A stretch of DNA of 34,604 bases from a candidate division CSSED10-310 bacterium (GTDB lineage Bacteria; CSSED10-310; JAFGDC01). Within the stretch, counting starts at the first letter, position 1; each line of letters opens with the position of its first letter. Positions 8,864-16,499 of this stretch are shown here, in pieces. The notes below the pieces were generated by a model. The model did not search any database. It was not told the DNA's origin and saw only the letters and a list, made by a program, of their open reading frames with translations. Made by a program: the position numbers and the translations under genes. Location: contig JAFGDC010000611.1 of assembly GCA_016932295.1 (NCBI GenBank), forward strand, positions 1 through 34,604, given 5' to 3'.

Positions 8864-10035
8864 TGACGGCGCCGCTGCCCATTCTCGCCCTCGATGATTT
8901 TCAAGGCATCGGAGGCGCTCAGACCGTCCTCTTAAAACAACTGGCGGGCCTGGACAGAAACCACTATCGACCGCATGTGGTGGTACCAGGCCCTGGTCGA
9001 TTATCCATGATGTATGGTGAGAAAGACGTGAGCGTCCATCACGTCGATCTGGCCGGCCTCAAGAAGACCTACCTCGGGGCGGTGCCGCTCATCCAGGCCT
9101 GGCGCATGCTTCACCGGATCGTACGGCAGGAACGAATCGGGATCATCCATGCCAATTCCCTGTGGACCGCCATGATCGCCGCGCCTGTCGCCATGCGGGA
9201 AAAATGTCCCATGCTCACCAGCGTACACGCCTTTCCGATCATCCGGACACCACTCAAACACGCACTGTTCAGGCTGTTTCGCAGCATGGTGCGCCGGGCG
9301 ACGGATCGCTTTGTCGCGGTTTCCAACACGCTCGCGGAAATGCTCATCGAACAGGGAATTTGCAGGCAGGAACAGGTCGTTGTGCTCCATAATGGGGTGG
9401 ATCTGGACGAGTTCTCGCCTTCACCGGTTGTTTCCGGGCGGCGATCGGCCTGGGGCATTCCCGCGACGGCGCCGGTGGTGGGAACGGCCGGCAGAATCCA
9501 TCCCGGCAAAGGACAGGGAGACTTTCTTGAGGCGGCTGGATGGCTGCACCGGCATGATCGTGAAGCGTGGTATGTCATCATCGGAGAGGAAATCGAAACC
9601 CCGCTGGAACACCTTGGCTTCACCGATAAGCTCAAAGCCACGGCGGAACGTCTCGGCATCGGCGATCGGGTCCTCCTGCCCGGCTTCCAGGAAAATATGG
9701 TGGCGGCGTACGGTTCATTGGATGTGCTGGTGCTGCCAAGTCATGAAGAAACGTTCGGCATGGTTGCACTGGAAGCCATGGCGATGGGGCTGCCGGTCGT
9801 GGCCACAAGGGTTGGGGGTGTCCCCGAACTGGTCACTCACGAGCGGACCGGTCTGCTGGTTCCGGCGCATGATGTCCAGGCCTTGGCGGGAGCGATTGAC
9901 CGTCTGCTGGCGGATGAAGAGCTTCGGGAGGGAATGGGTCGGCGGGGAAGAGCGGCGGCGGCGCAATTTGACATACGCCGTCATATCGTTCTGTTGCAGC
10001 AGCTCTACGACGAGGTTTCGGCCCGTGTATACTAA
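8863..10035 (+). CDS. GT4-family glycosyltransferase
   Basis: The protein is 390 aa with a GT-B fold pattern. The N-terminal domain starts at about residue 5 (ILALDDFQGIGGAQTVLLKQL), which is the nucleotide-free acceptor domain with its glycine-rich loop. The C-terminal domain contains TAGRIHPGKGQGDFLEAA, then VLPSHEETFGMVALEAMAMGLPVVATRVGG, the EX7E donor-binding motif of GT4 enzymes. Retaining GT4 enzymes transfer sugars from nucleotide donors, often to lipid-linked glycans at the inner face of the membrane. The start is coupled (TGATG) to the deacetylase gene and the 3' end overlaps the next gene by 11 nt. Donor and acceptor are unknown. Confidence 0.92.
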   Translation: MTAPLPILALDDFQGIGGAQTVLLKQLAGLDRNHYRPHVVVPGPGRLSMMYGEKDVSVHHVDLAGLKKTYLGAVPLIQAWRMLHRIVRQERIGIIHANSLWTAMIAAPVAMREKCPMLTSVHAFPIIRTPLKHALFRLFRSMVRRATDRFVAVSNTLAEMLIEQGICRQEQVVVLHNGVDLDEFSPSPVVSGRRSAWGIPATAPVVGTAGRIHPGKGQGDFLEAAGWLHRHDREAWYVIIGEEIETPLEHLGFTDKLKATAERLGIGDRVLLPGFQENMVAAYGSLDVLVLPSHEETFGMVALEAMAMGLPVVATRVGGVPELVTHERTGLLVPAHDVQALAGAIDRLLADEELREGMGRRGRAAAAQFDIRRHIVLLQQLYDEVSARVY

Positions 10036-11821
10036 GCGACGGTTGATTCCGCTGGTGCTTGCGGGTTACGCGGCGGTGGCGGTCCTTATCGTCATGCCCA
10101 CCCTGCGTCATCACCGGCTTCTGGGCGATCCGGCATCCGAGGTCTATGTCCATATCTGGCAGCATGACTGGATTGCCAAAGCCATGGCGGGAAAGGCTCA
10201 CTGGCTGAGCAATGAGATGATCAACTTTCCGGCGGGAGGAAAGCTCTTTCCCATCGACATCGCCAATTCGATGATGTACCTGTTGCTCAGGTGCTGCCTG
10301 TCGCTGAACGGTGCCTACAATGCCTTGATCATCCTGCAACTGGCGCTGGCCGGCACCGCCGCCTGGATGTTGGCCCGGGATCTCACCGGTTGCGGCTGGT
10401 GCTCTCTGCCTGCAGGCTTGGTTTACGGTTTCAATCCGTATGTCCTGGCGTACCCGGTGTCATCGGGAGTGGGGGAGACCCTCAACCTTGCCTGGCTGCC
10501 GCTCCTCCTCCTGTTCGTGCTCAAAGCCTTCCGCACGCACTCGTGGCCGGTGGCGGCGGCGGCAGGCGGCATGCTCTTCATGACCTACTTCACCTGCCCG
10601 TATCATGGCCAGGCGGCACTGGTGCTCCTCACGTTGCTGGCCGCGGGGTACCTGCTGCTGGTACGTCGTCCGGATGAAGATCTGTTGTTCCGAAAACCCA
10701 GTGCCGGCATACAGAAGAAATGGACAATCCGGCTGGCACGTTGCGCCCTGGTGTTTTGCGGTACGGCGGGAATCCTTCTGTCACCTTATTACCTCATCCT
10801 GACTTCCACTCTCGAAGCCAGGAACAGCATGCTTCCCTCCGATCTTCTTGAAGTTCGGAAGGAAATCGATTTCATGGCCAAAAATTTCCATCCTTCCGTC
10901 CCTTCCCGATACACGACATTCATCGGTGAATACCTGGCCATCGGTAAAGACCGGCTGGTGGTAGTGAACGAGGTTACCAGGTTCTATCGCTGCAATTACC
11001 TGGGATTGTCGGTGTTGGCCCTGGCGATTACAGCGATGGTAGTGGAACGGCGGCGGCTGTCATGGTTGTTCGCGGGTGTCGCGGCAGCCTGTCTCCTCTT
11101 GGCTGCGGGGCCGTTCCTGCCACTGTCCGGACGAGTGCATCTGCCGGGTCCGCTCTCGCCACTGTATCTTGTGTTCGTCCATGGGCTTCCCTTATTTTCC
11201 AGGATGCTGGAACCATTCCGTCTGATCCAGCCCGCCCTGCTGCTCCTGGGTGTCCTGGCTGGCCGTGGATGCCAGTTGGTTGTTTCGGGTTTCAAGAGAG
11301 AGGGAAGGAGAGTGGCAGCCGGTGTTCTTTGTCTTCTGGTGGTGATCGATTATCTGTTCCTGTCACCTCTGCCTTATCCATTGCCCGGCTGCGATCCATG
11401 TGTTCCACCTGTCTATGATGCGGCGGCAGTGATCCCTAAACATAAAGCATTGCTTGAATTACCTGTGGGAATTAAGGGTGGGTTGTTACGGAACCGTGAA
11501 CGGTTTTATTACCAGTTGTGGCATGGTCATCCGATTCTCGAAGTCATTCACGGACATGGGAACTGGTATCTGGGATCGAGTGGATTATTAAGGGTATTGA
11601 ATGCTGCTGAATGGGGTTTCAGGCCGGGTGATGCGGGGAGTTTCAGAGGTGACATAGCGCGGATGACGGAGGCGGGAATCGGCGGAATCGTGATTGATAA
11701 GTCATTGTACAGGAATGATTATTTTAATACTGTTCGAGTTTTATTGGACAGTATTTGTGGATCACCGGTGTATGATGACGGCAGGTATCTGTTGTATGTG
11801 TTGGGTGATTGTGCGGGATGA
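10025..11821 (+). CDS. Polytopic GT-C-like membrane protein
   Basis: The protein is about 598 aa. GTG 10025 has GAGG 9 nt upstream and overlaps the GT4 gene; the open frame further upstream is only the shadow of GT4. About a dozen hydrophobic segments span residues 8-430, followed by a soluble C-terminal tail (about 440-598). Motifs include a loop with HIWQHDW in the first external segment, GLVYGFNPYVLAYP, and LPLFSRMLEPFRL before a late membrane helix. The same arrangement (YGFNPY/FGFNPY, then a PLF-R---PFRLI-like segment, then ELP) recurs in the gene at 31579, so the two are paralogues of one uncharacterised YfhO/GT-C-like group. Lipid-linked sugar transfer is likely but unproved. The last 400 nt are visibly G/T-rich, as in the adjoining terminus region. 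Confidence 0.7.
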   Translation: MYTKRRLIPLVLAGYAAVAVLIVMPTLRHHRLLGDPASEVYVHIWQHDWIAKAMAGKAHWLSNEMINFPAGGKLFPIDIANSMMYLLLRCCLSLNGAYNALIILQLALAGTAAWMLARDLTGCGWCSLPAGLVYGFNPYVLAYPVSSGVGETLNLAWLPLLLLFVLKAFRTHSWPVAAAAGGMLFMTYFTCPYHGQAALVLLTLLAAGYLLLVRRPDEDLLFRKPSAGIQKKWTIRLARCALVFCGTAGILLSPYYLILTSTLEARNSMLPSDLLEVRKEIDFMAKNFHPSVPSRYTTFIGEYLAIGKDRLVVVNEVTRFYRCNYLGLSVLALAITAMVVERRRLSWLFAGVAAACLLLAAGPFLPLSGRVHLPGPLSPLYLVFVHGLPLFSRMLEPFRLIQPALLLLGVLAGRGCQLVVSGFKREGRRVAAGVLCLLVVIDYLFLSPLPYPLPGCDPCVPPVYDAAAVIPKHKALLELPVGIKGGLLRNRERFYYQLWHGHPILEVIHGHGNWYLGSSGLLRVLNAAEWGFRPGDAGSFRGDIARMTEAGIGGIVIDKSLYRNDYFNTVRVLLDSICGSPVYDDGRYLLYVLGDCAG

Positions 11822-11975
11822 TTTGACGGTGGTTTTTGGGTGGTTTGATGGTTGTCAGGATTGGCCGCATATGAATGTGGTGGATAATTTCTTGATGGTG
11901 TCCGGGATAGTGACAGAATAGTCCGGTTGGTTTGAAGCGTGTCGTGTTATGTGAGGGTGTCGGAGTGTGGGTGCT

Positions 11976-12018
11976 GGGGGAGCGCGGGTTGATTGTCGGC
12001 ATGGTGAGGGGGAGCGCG
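11976..12018 (+). repeat. Two copies of GGGGGAGCGCG left of the dif-like site
   Basis: The 11-mer GGGGGAGCGCG occurs at 11976-11986 and 12008-12018. A 9-mer form, GGGGAGCGC, lies at 12334-12342, just right of the dif-like site. Polar G-rich words near dif can be FtsK-guiding (KOPS) signals, but the third copy has the wrong orientation for that, so the assignment is weak. Confidence 0.3.
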
Positions 12019-12200
12019 TCATGAGTGAAGAAGATTCAGGAGCGTCTCATTGTGTGTCTGGGAAGGTGGTGAGTCGGGGTGGTAAGTCTGGGGGGATTGT
12101 GCAGTGTGGGAGTTGGTTGATGCCAGGGTGAGTGTGTGGTGGGTCGGGTGGAGGGTTGGATGGTTGGGTTGCCGGTGTGGGGCATTCGGGGTGGTGGTAG

Positions 12201-12244
12201 TTATTCACAGGAGGCGTGGATAACTTATCCACAATTTATCAACA
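12201..12244 (+). promoter_or_regulatory. Cluster of four DnaA-box-like 9-mers
   Basis: TTATTCACA (12201-12209) and TTATCCACA (12225-12233) match the consensus TTATNCACA exactly. TTATCAACA (12236-12244) and the minus-strand TTATCCACG (12223-12215) match it at 8 of 9 positions. The two central boxes form a perfect dyad, GTGGATAA-c-TTATCCAC, at 12216-12232. The cluster lies 55 nt left of the dif-like site. It could bind DnaA for titration or local control, or could be an operator for another dyad-binding protein. Confidence 0.6.
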
Positions 12245-12298
12245 ATGGTTCTGGTGATTGGGGCGCAAAGGCTTGAGCCGCCCATGCCGCCACCTCTA

Positions 12299-12326
12299 AC
12301 TTTACATAATATATCTTATCGGACGT
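12299..12326 (-). other. dif: Putative dif site (XerCD recombination, chromosome dimer resolution)
   Basis: On the minus strand the 28 bp read: XerC-type arm ACGTCCGATAA, centre GATATA, XerD-type arm TTATGTAAAGT. Against the Bacillus subtilis dif sequence as I recall it, 23 of 28 positions agree; against E. coli dif, 18 of 28, with 9 of 11 in the XerD arm. It sits at the point where base skew reverses and between convergent genes, as expected of dif at the replication terminus. XerC and XerD genes are not in the window. Confidence 0.8.
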
Positions 12327-12672
12327 TTTGCGTGGGGAGCGCCAACACACTGACCGGCCGGCGCAAGCCCCCCTCCTTCCTAACCAGCAATCATCAGCAC
12401 TCTCATCAGAATGAACCTTGATACCATCCGACTTCGCCGGAAACTAACCTCACGACCGGACAAATGTCCTTCACAATCAATTCAACCCAGACCCTGAAAT
12501 TGTTTTTCCATCCCACCGACGAAACACTCAACGCTCACCAATTCATTCACTGCAGACCATCCCCATTGTTATCACCCAACACCCATGACATCCGCCACAC
12601 ACAGCTCTGTCTAAACTGAATCCGCATCCGGACCACGAAATTATCTCGTACAAAGAAACCGCGTTTACTGCA

Positions 12673-14061
12673 TCAATCCGACGTTGCGTCCCCTACCGAC
12701 AAACGCTCACCATTCGGTTTGTGCAATCGATCACCAAAATGTGCCACCACAAGCAATCCCAAGATGAATCCCAGATGATTGTCATGAAGCAGCCTGGCAA
12801 AAAAAGCACTCCCCAGCAATACCAGCGCGCCTCCAACCAAACCAGCATCAAAGCTGGGCGCCCGCTCCAGACGAAGCAGCACCACCACACTCAGCGGCAC
12901 CATCGCCGCAAGCATGAATGGCCAGAATGGGAAGTAATCGTTACGCGACTGTACCCATCCATGGTACAAGGCGAAGTTGGCGAAACCATACCCAGGGGTC
13001 CCCCCCAGAGCATAGGAAATCTCCGATTTGCCGGAGTTGAAATCGAACACATCATCCTTGAACGAGGCAAAATCCCACATCAGAAAAGGACCTATCAGTA
13101 CCGCGGCTCCCAGGACGCAGGGAATCAACACTTCCAACACCTGCCGGCGCCGCGCGCGCCAGGCCGACCAGCGCCACCCGCCCGCCAGCGCTGTCAATAG
13201 AAACGGCGCCAGCAGCCAGATAAACTGCTTGCTGGCCATCGCCACTCCCAGCACGAACCCGGCACATTTCAACCGGTCACGTTCCAAAAGGACCATGACC
13301 ACCACCATCAATGCGAGCGGTATACTATCATTCCTTCCCTGTACAATGAACGGTACGAGGAATGGATTCAGACCGAAACACAGCACCGCCAGCCGGCGGC
13401 GTCTCGGATCATCCACCAAGAGCGGCAGCGCCAGCAACGCAGCGAGGTAATACAACAGGTAGACTACGCGTTGATCGAACCACCCGGTTAGCGCCCGGAC
13501 AAGCACAAAAAACGGCACCGAACCGGTGAACACCCATGGCAGATAAGGCAGGTGGTGCAGGGGCGGATCCTGGGGATTCCTCCTGGCATACCCGAACATA
13601 GGTGTCTCCAGGTAGCTCTCGGTGTAAGGATTCTTTCCTGACAGCAGCATTTTCATAGCCTCCTCGGTTTGCAACACTCCCCCGTCATGAGCGTGCAAAT
13701 GAGGACTGGTCAGATGTCGGTTGTACATTTCCCAGAATGTTGGAATGATCACTAACAGGACAATAAGGAAGCCGATGCCTGCGCCGCGCAGCAAATGCAC
13801 CAGCCGGGACTGGCTGTTCGCCAGATCCAGCACGGTGAGCATCACCAGAACACCGCAGCCCAGCGATACCAGGCACAGGGCGATGGGATTGTTCACCAGT
13901 GCATTTGTGGGCGAACCCGCCAGATTCTTAATCCAATCCGGAAGCAGATCGAAAAACGTCTTGCCTCGCGGATAGAAAAATGCCGGGAAATCGTTCAATA
14001 GCGGCAGGCAGATCATCCAGGCGAGGAGCGTTTCAAGGCTGATTATTGAGTGTTTCTTCAT
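12673..14061 (-). CDS. GT-C-type membrane glycosyltransferase (GT87/DUF2029-like)
   Basis: The protein is 462 aa with about 10-12 hydrophobic segments. After the second or third helix, an external loop carries HAHDGGVLQTEEAMK and GKNPYTESY. An Asp followed by a 'sugar-path' loop with NPY is typical of GT-C enzymes that use polyprenyl-phosphate sugars. FGLNPFLVPFIVQGRND, then FVLGVAMASKQF, resembles the GT87/DUF2029 mannosyltransferase pattern. The enzyme would act at the outer side of the cytoplasmic membrane on lipid-linked donors. The ATG at 14061 has AAGGAT upstream. It is the first gene right of the putative terminus and points towards it; it diverges from the gene at 14311 across 249 nt. 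The exact sugar is unknown. Confidence 0.7.
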   Translation of the reverse strand: MKKHSIISLETLLAWMICLPLLNDFPAFFYPRGKTFFDLLPDWIKNLAGSPTNALVNNPIALCLVSLGCGVLVMLTVLDLANSQSRLVHLLRGAGIGFLIVLLVIIPTFWEMYNRHLTSPHLHAHDGGVLQTEEAMKMLLSGKNPYTESYLETPMFGYARRNPQDPPLHHLPYLPWVFTGSVPFFVLVRALTGWFDQRVVYLLYYLAALLALPLLVDDPRRRRLAVLCFGLNPFLVPFIVQGRNDSIPLALMVVVMVLLERDRLKCAGFVLGVAMASKQFIWLLAPFLLTALAGGWRWSAWRARRRQVLEVLIPCVLGAAVLIGPFLMWDFASFKDDVFDFNSGKSEISYALGGTPGYGFANFALYHGWVQSRNDYFPFWPFMLAAMVPLSVVVLLRLERAPSFDAGLVGGALVLLGSAFFARLLHDNHLGFILGLLVVAHFGDRLHKPNGERLSVGDATSD

Positions 14062-14310
14062 TCTTCACCGATCCTTGTGCCGAAGTGCCACTCACCCTAT
14101 CACACCAATCTTGCCGGCGCCTACCCGTACCCTCTTGTCTGCCATGATCGAGAGGATACTCCGTCGACTATCACGAGTAACTATGATACACGTTTCACCT
14201 TGCAATGTAGCCTCGGTGAACGGAAACAAACGTGCACCAATCCGGAAACGTCTCCTCGACCAACCGGATCGCGGCAGAATCAGGCCGCACGGAGAAGCTG
14301 GGAAGACAAC

Positions 14311-16464
14311 ATGAAGCAGTCAACTCCCTGGAGCCAGCCGGAAATCATCCTGTTGCTTCTGATGTTCGGTCTCGCCTGTGTCCTGTTCTTTCCCCGCGCC
14401 AGTTCCGACGGTGCGTATTATTATGAATTTGTGCGCTCCACGGTCTTCGACGGCGATCTGAATTTCTTTAACGAGCGCATGTTCCACACCTATAAGCATG
14501 TGCCGCTGCTGGCCGAATACATTCAGGGAGAGTGGCAGCCCACCGGCTATCCTCCCAATATCTTCACCATCGGACCGGCGTTACTCTGGCTTTTACCCTA
14601 CCTGGTGGTACATGCCGCTTCGCTGCTGCTTTCGCACGGCGCCGCATTGAATGGGTACGAACTCAGATATCTGCTGGTGCCGGGCCTGATGAGCATCCTC
14701 CAGGGTTACGCGGGGCTGCTCATCATCCACCGTCTCGGCAGGCGCTTCTTCCCCCCCCGCAGCGCCCTGTTCCCCGCCTTGCTGCTGGTCGCCTTCGCTT
14801 CCAACCTGCCGGCATTCCTCTTTGTGACACCGATGTTCTCCCATGCATCATCTTTTTTCATGGTCAGCCTGTTTCTCTGGTTCTGGATCGAGAGCAGAGA
14901 TCGTTCCGACTGGCGGTTCTTCTTCCTGTACGGGTGTGTCGGAGGACTGGCCACGATTATGCGTTCCCAGAATGCGTTGTTCGCTGTCCTGCCAATGATC
15001 GATGGATTGATCGATCTCTCCAAACCGCTCTCAACACCGAACACTCGCCGGCGGTTCCCCCTGTACCTGGTGACCGGATTCACCTTCCTGCTGTTCCTGA
15101 CCCCTCAACTCATCATGACCAATACGCTGTACGGCACACCCTTTACCGATCCACAGGGAGCCGGTGGTATGCGATGGCTTCAACCCCGGTTCGGCGTCAT
15201 ATTGTTCGATTCGCTCAAGGGCCTGTTCATCGTCAATCCCATCTTCCTGCCAGCTTGCCTCGGGTTGCCGCTGTTGCTGCGCCGGCATCGGCGGAGCGGA
15301 CTCGCCATCCTGCTCGTCACCGCCCTGCAGTTCTATATCAATGCAGTCCGCCGTGATCCCTTCGGAGTCGGATTCGGGATGCGGCGCTTTATCAACATCA
15401 TCCCGATGCTGGTGCTGGGGCTGGCCGCCCTTATCGAGTCCTGCGCGGGCGTTCCACGTTTCAAGCGGCTTCTGGTGGGCGCCATGATCCTGCTCGTTCC
15501 ATGGAACTTCCTGCTCATGGCTCAGTACTACTATTCCGAACTGGGTGCCCCCTGGATACAGATACCGGGCGCCACCATGCTGCTCAGGCAATTCACCCTG
15601 TCACCGCGACTGCTGGTGCGCATGGTCTCCGAAAGCCTTGTGGCCAGCAGCTTGATCGGCAACCTCGATTCGTTCCTGACCACCCTGGCCGTGCTTCTGG
15701 CGACCGGCATCCTGCTCACCATGTGTGCCCGCCTGTACCGCTTCTCCCGGGCTGAACTCACCGCCTGTTCTCAACGAACGATCCCGGTCGTCATCCTGAC
15801 CGCACTTCTGCTGGTGGTCGATCTGTATTACCTTCACGCCTCGGGCGCTACCGTCAGCCTCGTCACCGCCGACTTCTCCAAGGCGCATATGCTGGGCGGA
15901 ACGCAGTTGCTGAAAGTGCGCCAAGGCTCCCGCTTCAGCGGTCTCTGCTGCGGTCTGCGACTCGCTCGGGACGGCGTGGCGTGGGAGCGTGCCGACGCCC
16001 AATACGATCCAAACGTTTTCCTTGCCGAGGGTCACTACAACTGGTCACGCCTGCCCATCTGGGATGCCCCCCGCCCGATCTTCTTCACCATCGCCGGAAT
16101 CTTCCCCATTCGGGCGCTCCATCTCATTTCCTATCTCGATACCGACAGCGTATCTGACAACCTTCCACTGGCAAATCTCGTCATTGATGCGCCGGAAGGT
16201 CAGGCCTTCAGCGTCATGCTTACAAGCGGCGTTCATACGGCACCCGGCGCGGTGACCGCCGAGCGTGCGAGGCAGGAAGCAGTTCCGTTGGCCGCGCTGT
16301 TTCATGATCAGTCAGGCGCGGCGCGGTTTTCCTACTCATCTCGCATTGAGTTTAAGAAACCTATTGTAATCAATAAGATAACTCTTTTCCCAAGGACTGA
16401 TGCACCACCCATGGTGATCACCGGGCTGGCCATGGAATTATTCGAACTGCACACTGTCCGGTGA
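14311..16464 (+). CDS. Large polytopic GT-C-like membrane protein
   Basis: The protein is about 717 aa. I chose ATG 14311 with GGGAAG about 5 nt upstream; the frame back to 14050 has no membrane or domain character. Hydrophobic segments fill residues about 10-560. The first external loop has SSDGAYYYEFVRS and FDGDLNF, an acidic pattern like the catalytic loop of GT39/GT83-type enzymes. A second soluble loop follows at about 60-85 (YPPNIFTIGPA). The C-terminal 160 residues (about 590-717) appear beta-rich and lie outside the membrane. The protein probably transfers a sugar from a polyprenyl carrier; donor and acceptor are unknown. It is convergent with the flippase gene, 35 nt apart. It is C-rich on the coding strand, unlike the yicC operon. 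Confidence 0.65.
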   Translation: MKQSTPWSQPEIILLLLMFGLACVLFFPRASSDGAYYYEFVRSTVFDGDLNFFNERMFHTYKHVPLLAEYIQGEWQPTGYPPNIFTIGPALLWLLPYLVVHAASLLLSHGAALNGYELRYLLVPGLMSILQGYAGLLIIHRLGRRFFPPRSALFPALLLVAFASNLPAFLFVTPMFSHASSFFMVSLFLWFWIESRDRSDWRFFFLYGCVGGLATIMRSQNALFAVLPMIDGLIDLSKPLSTPNTRRRFPLYLVTGFTFLLFLTPQLIMTNTLYGTPFTDPQGAGGMRWLQPRFGVILFDSLKGLFIVNPIFLPACLGLPLLLRRHRRSGLAILLVTALQFYINAVRRDPFGVGFGMRRFINIIPMLVLGLAALIESCAGVPRFKRLLVGAMILLVPWNFLLMAQYYYSELGAPWIQIPGATMLLRQFTLSPRLLVRMVSESLVASSLIGNLDSFLTTLAVLLATGILLTMCARLYRFSRAELTACSQRTIPVVILTALLLVVDLYYLHASGATVSLVTADFSKAHMLGGTQLLKVRQGSRFSGLCCGLRLARDGVAWERADAQYDPNVFLAEGHYNWSRLPIWDAPRPIFFTIAGIFPIRALHLISYLDTDSVSDNLPLANLVIDAPEGQAFSVMLTSGVHTAPGAVTAERARQEAVPLAALFHDQSGAARFSYSSRIEFKKPIVINKITLFPRTDAPPMVITGLAMELFELHTVR

Positions 16465-16499
16465 CTGTCCCGGGGGAGTGCTGACCGCATCCACCTTCT

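Larger units (their letters stand above)
11822..12672. other. Non-coding putative terminus region with skew inversion
   Basis: There is no credible gene in these 851 nt. From 11822 to about 12200 the + strand is strongly G/T-rich: 12061-12120 has 32 G and 3 C. To the right it is strongly C/A-rich: 12541-12600 has 25 C and 5 G. The flip occurs between about 12250 and 12400, where the dif-like site lies. Genes on either side point towards it (10025-11821 on +, 12673-14061 on -). Open frames here translate to Pro/Thr/His-rich strings, as expected from base composition alone. Confidence 0.8.

Noticed and set aside
9311..10024. Upstream extension of the 10025 membrane protein to 836 aa
   Set aside because: It lies out of frame inside the GT4 gene and has a Trp/Arg-rich composition typical of a shadow frame.
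11724..12232. Two minus-strand open frames (92 and 61 codons) left of the dif-like site
   Set aside because: Their Pro/Thr/His-rich translations follow from the G/T-rich + strand; there is no SD, domain or conserved start.
12201..12326. Reading this region as oriC
   Set aside because: DnaA-like boxes and an AT-rich stretch are present, but the + strand goes from G-rich to C-rich and genes converge, which is the polarity of a terminus; dnaA/dnaN are not adjacent.
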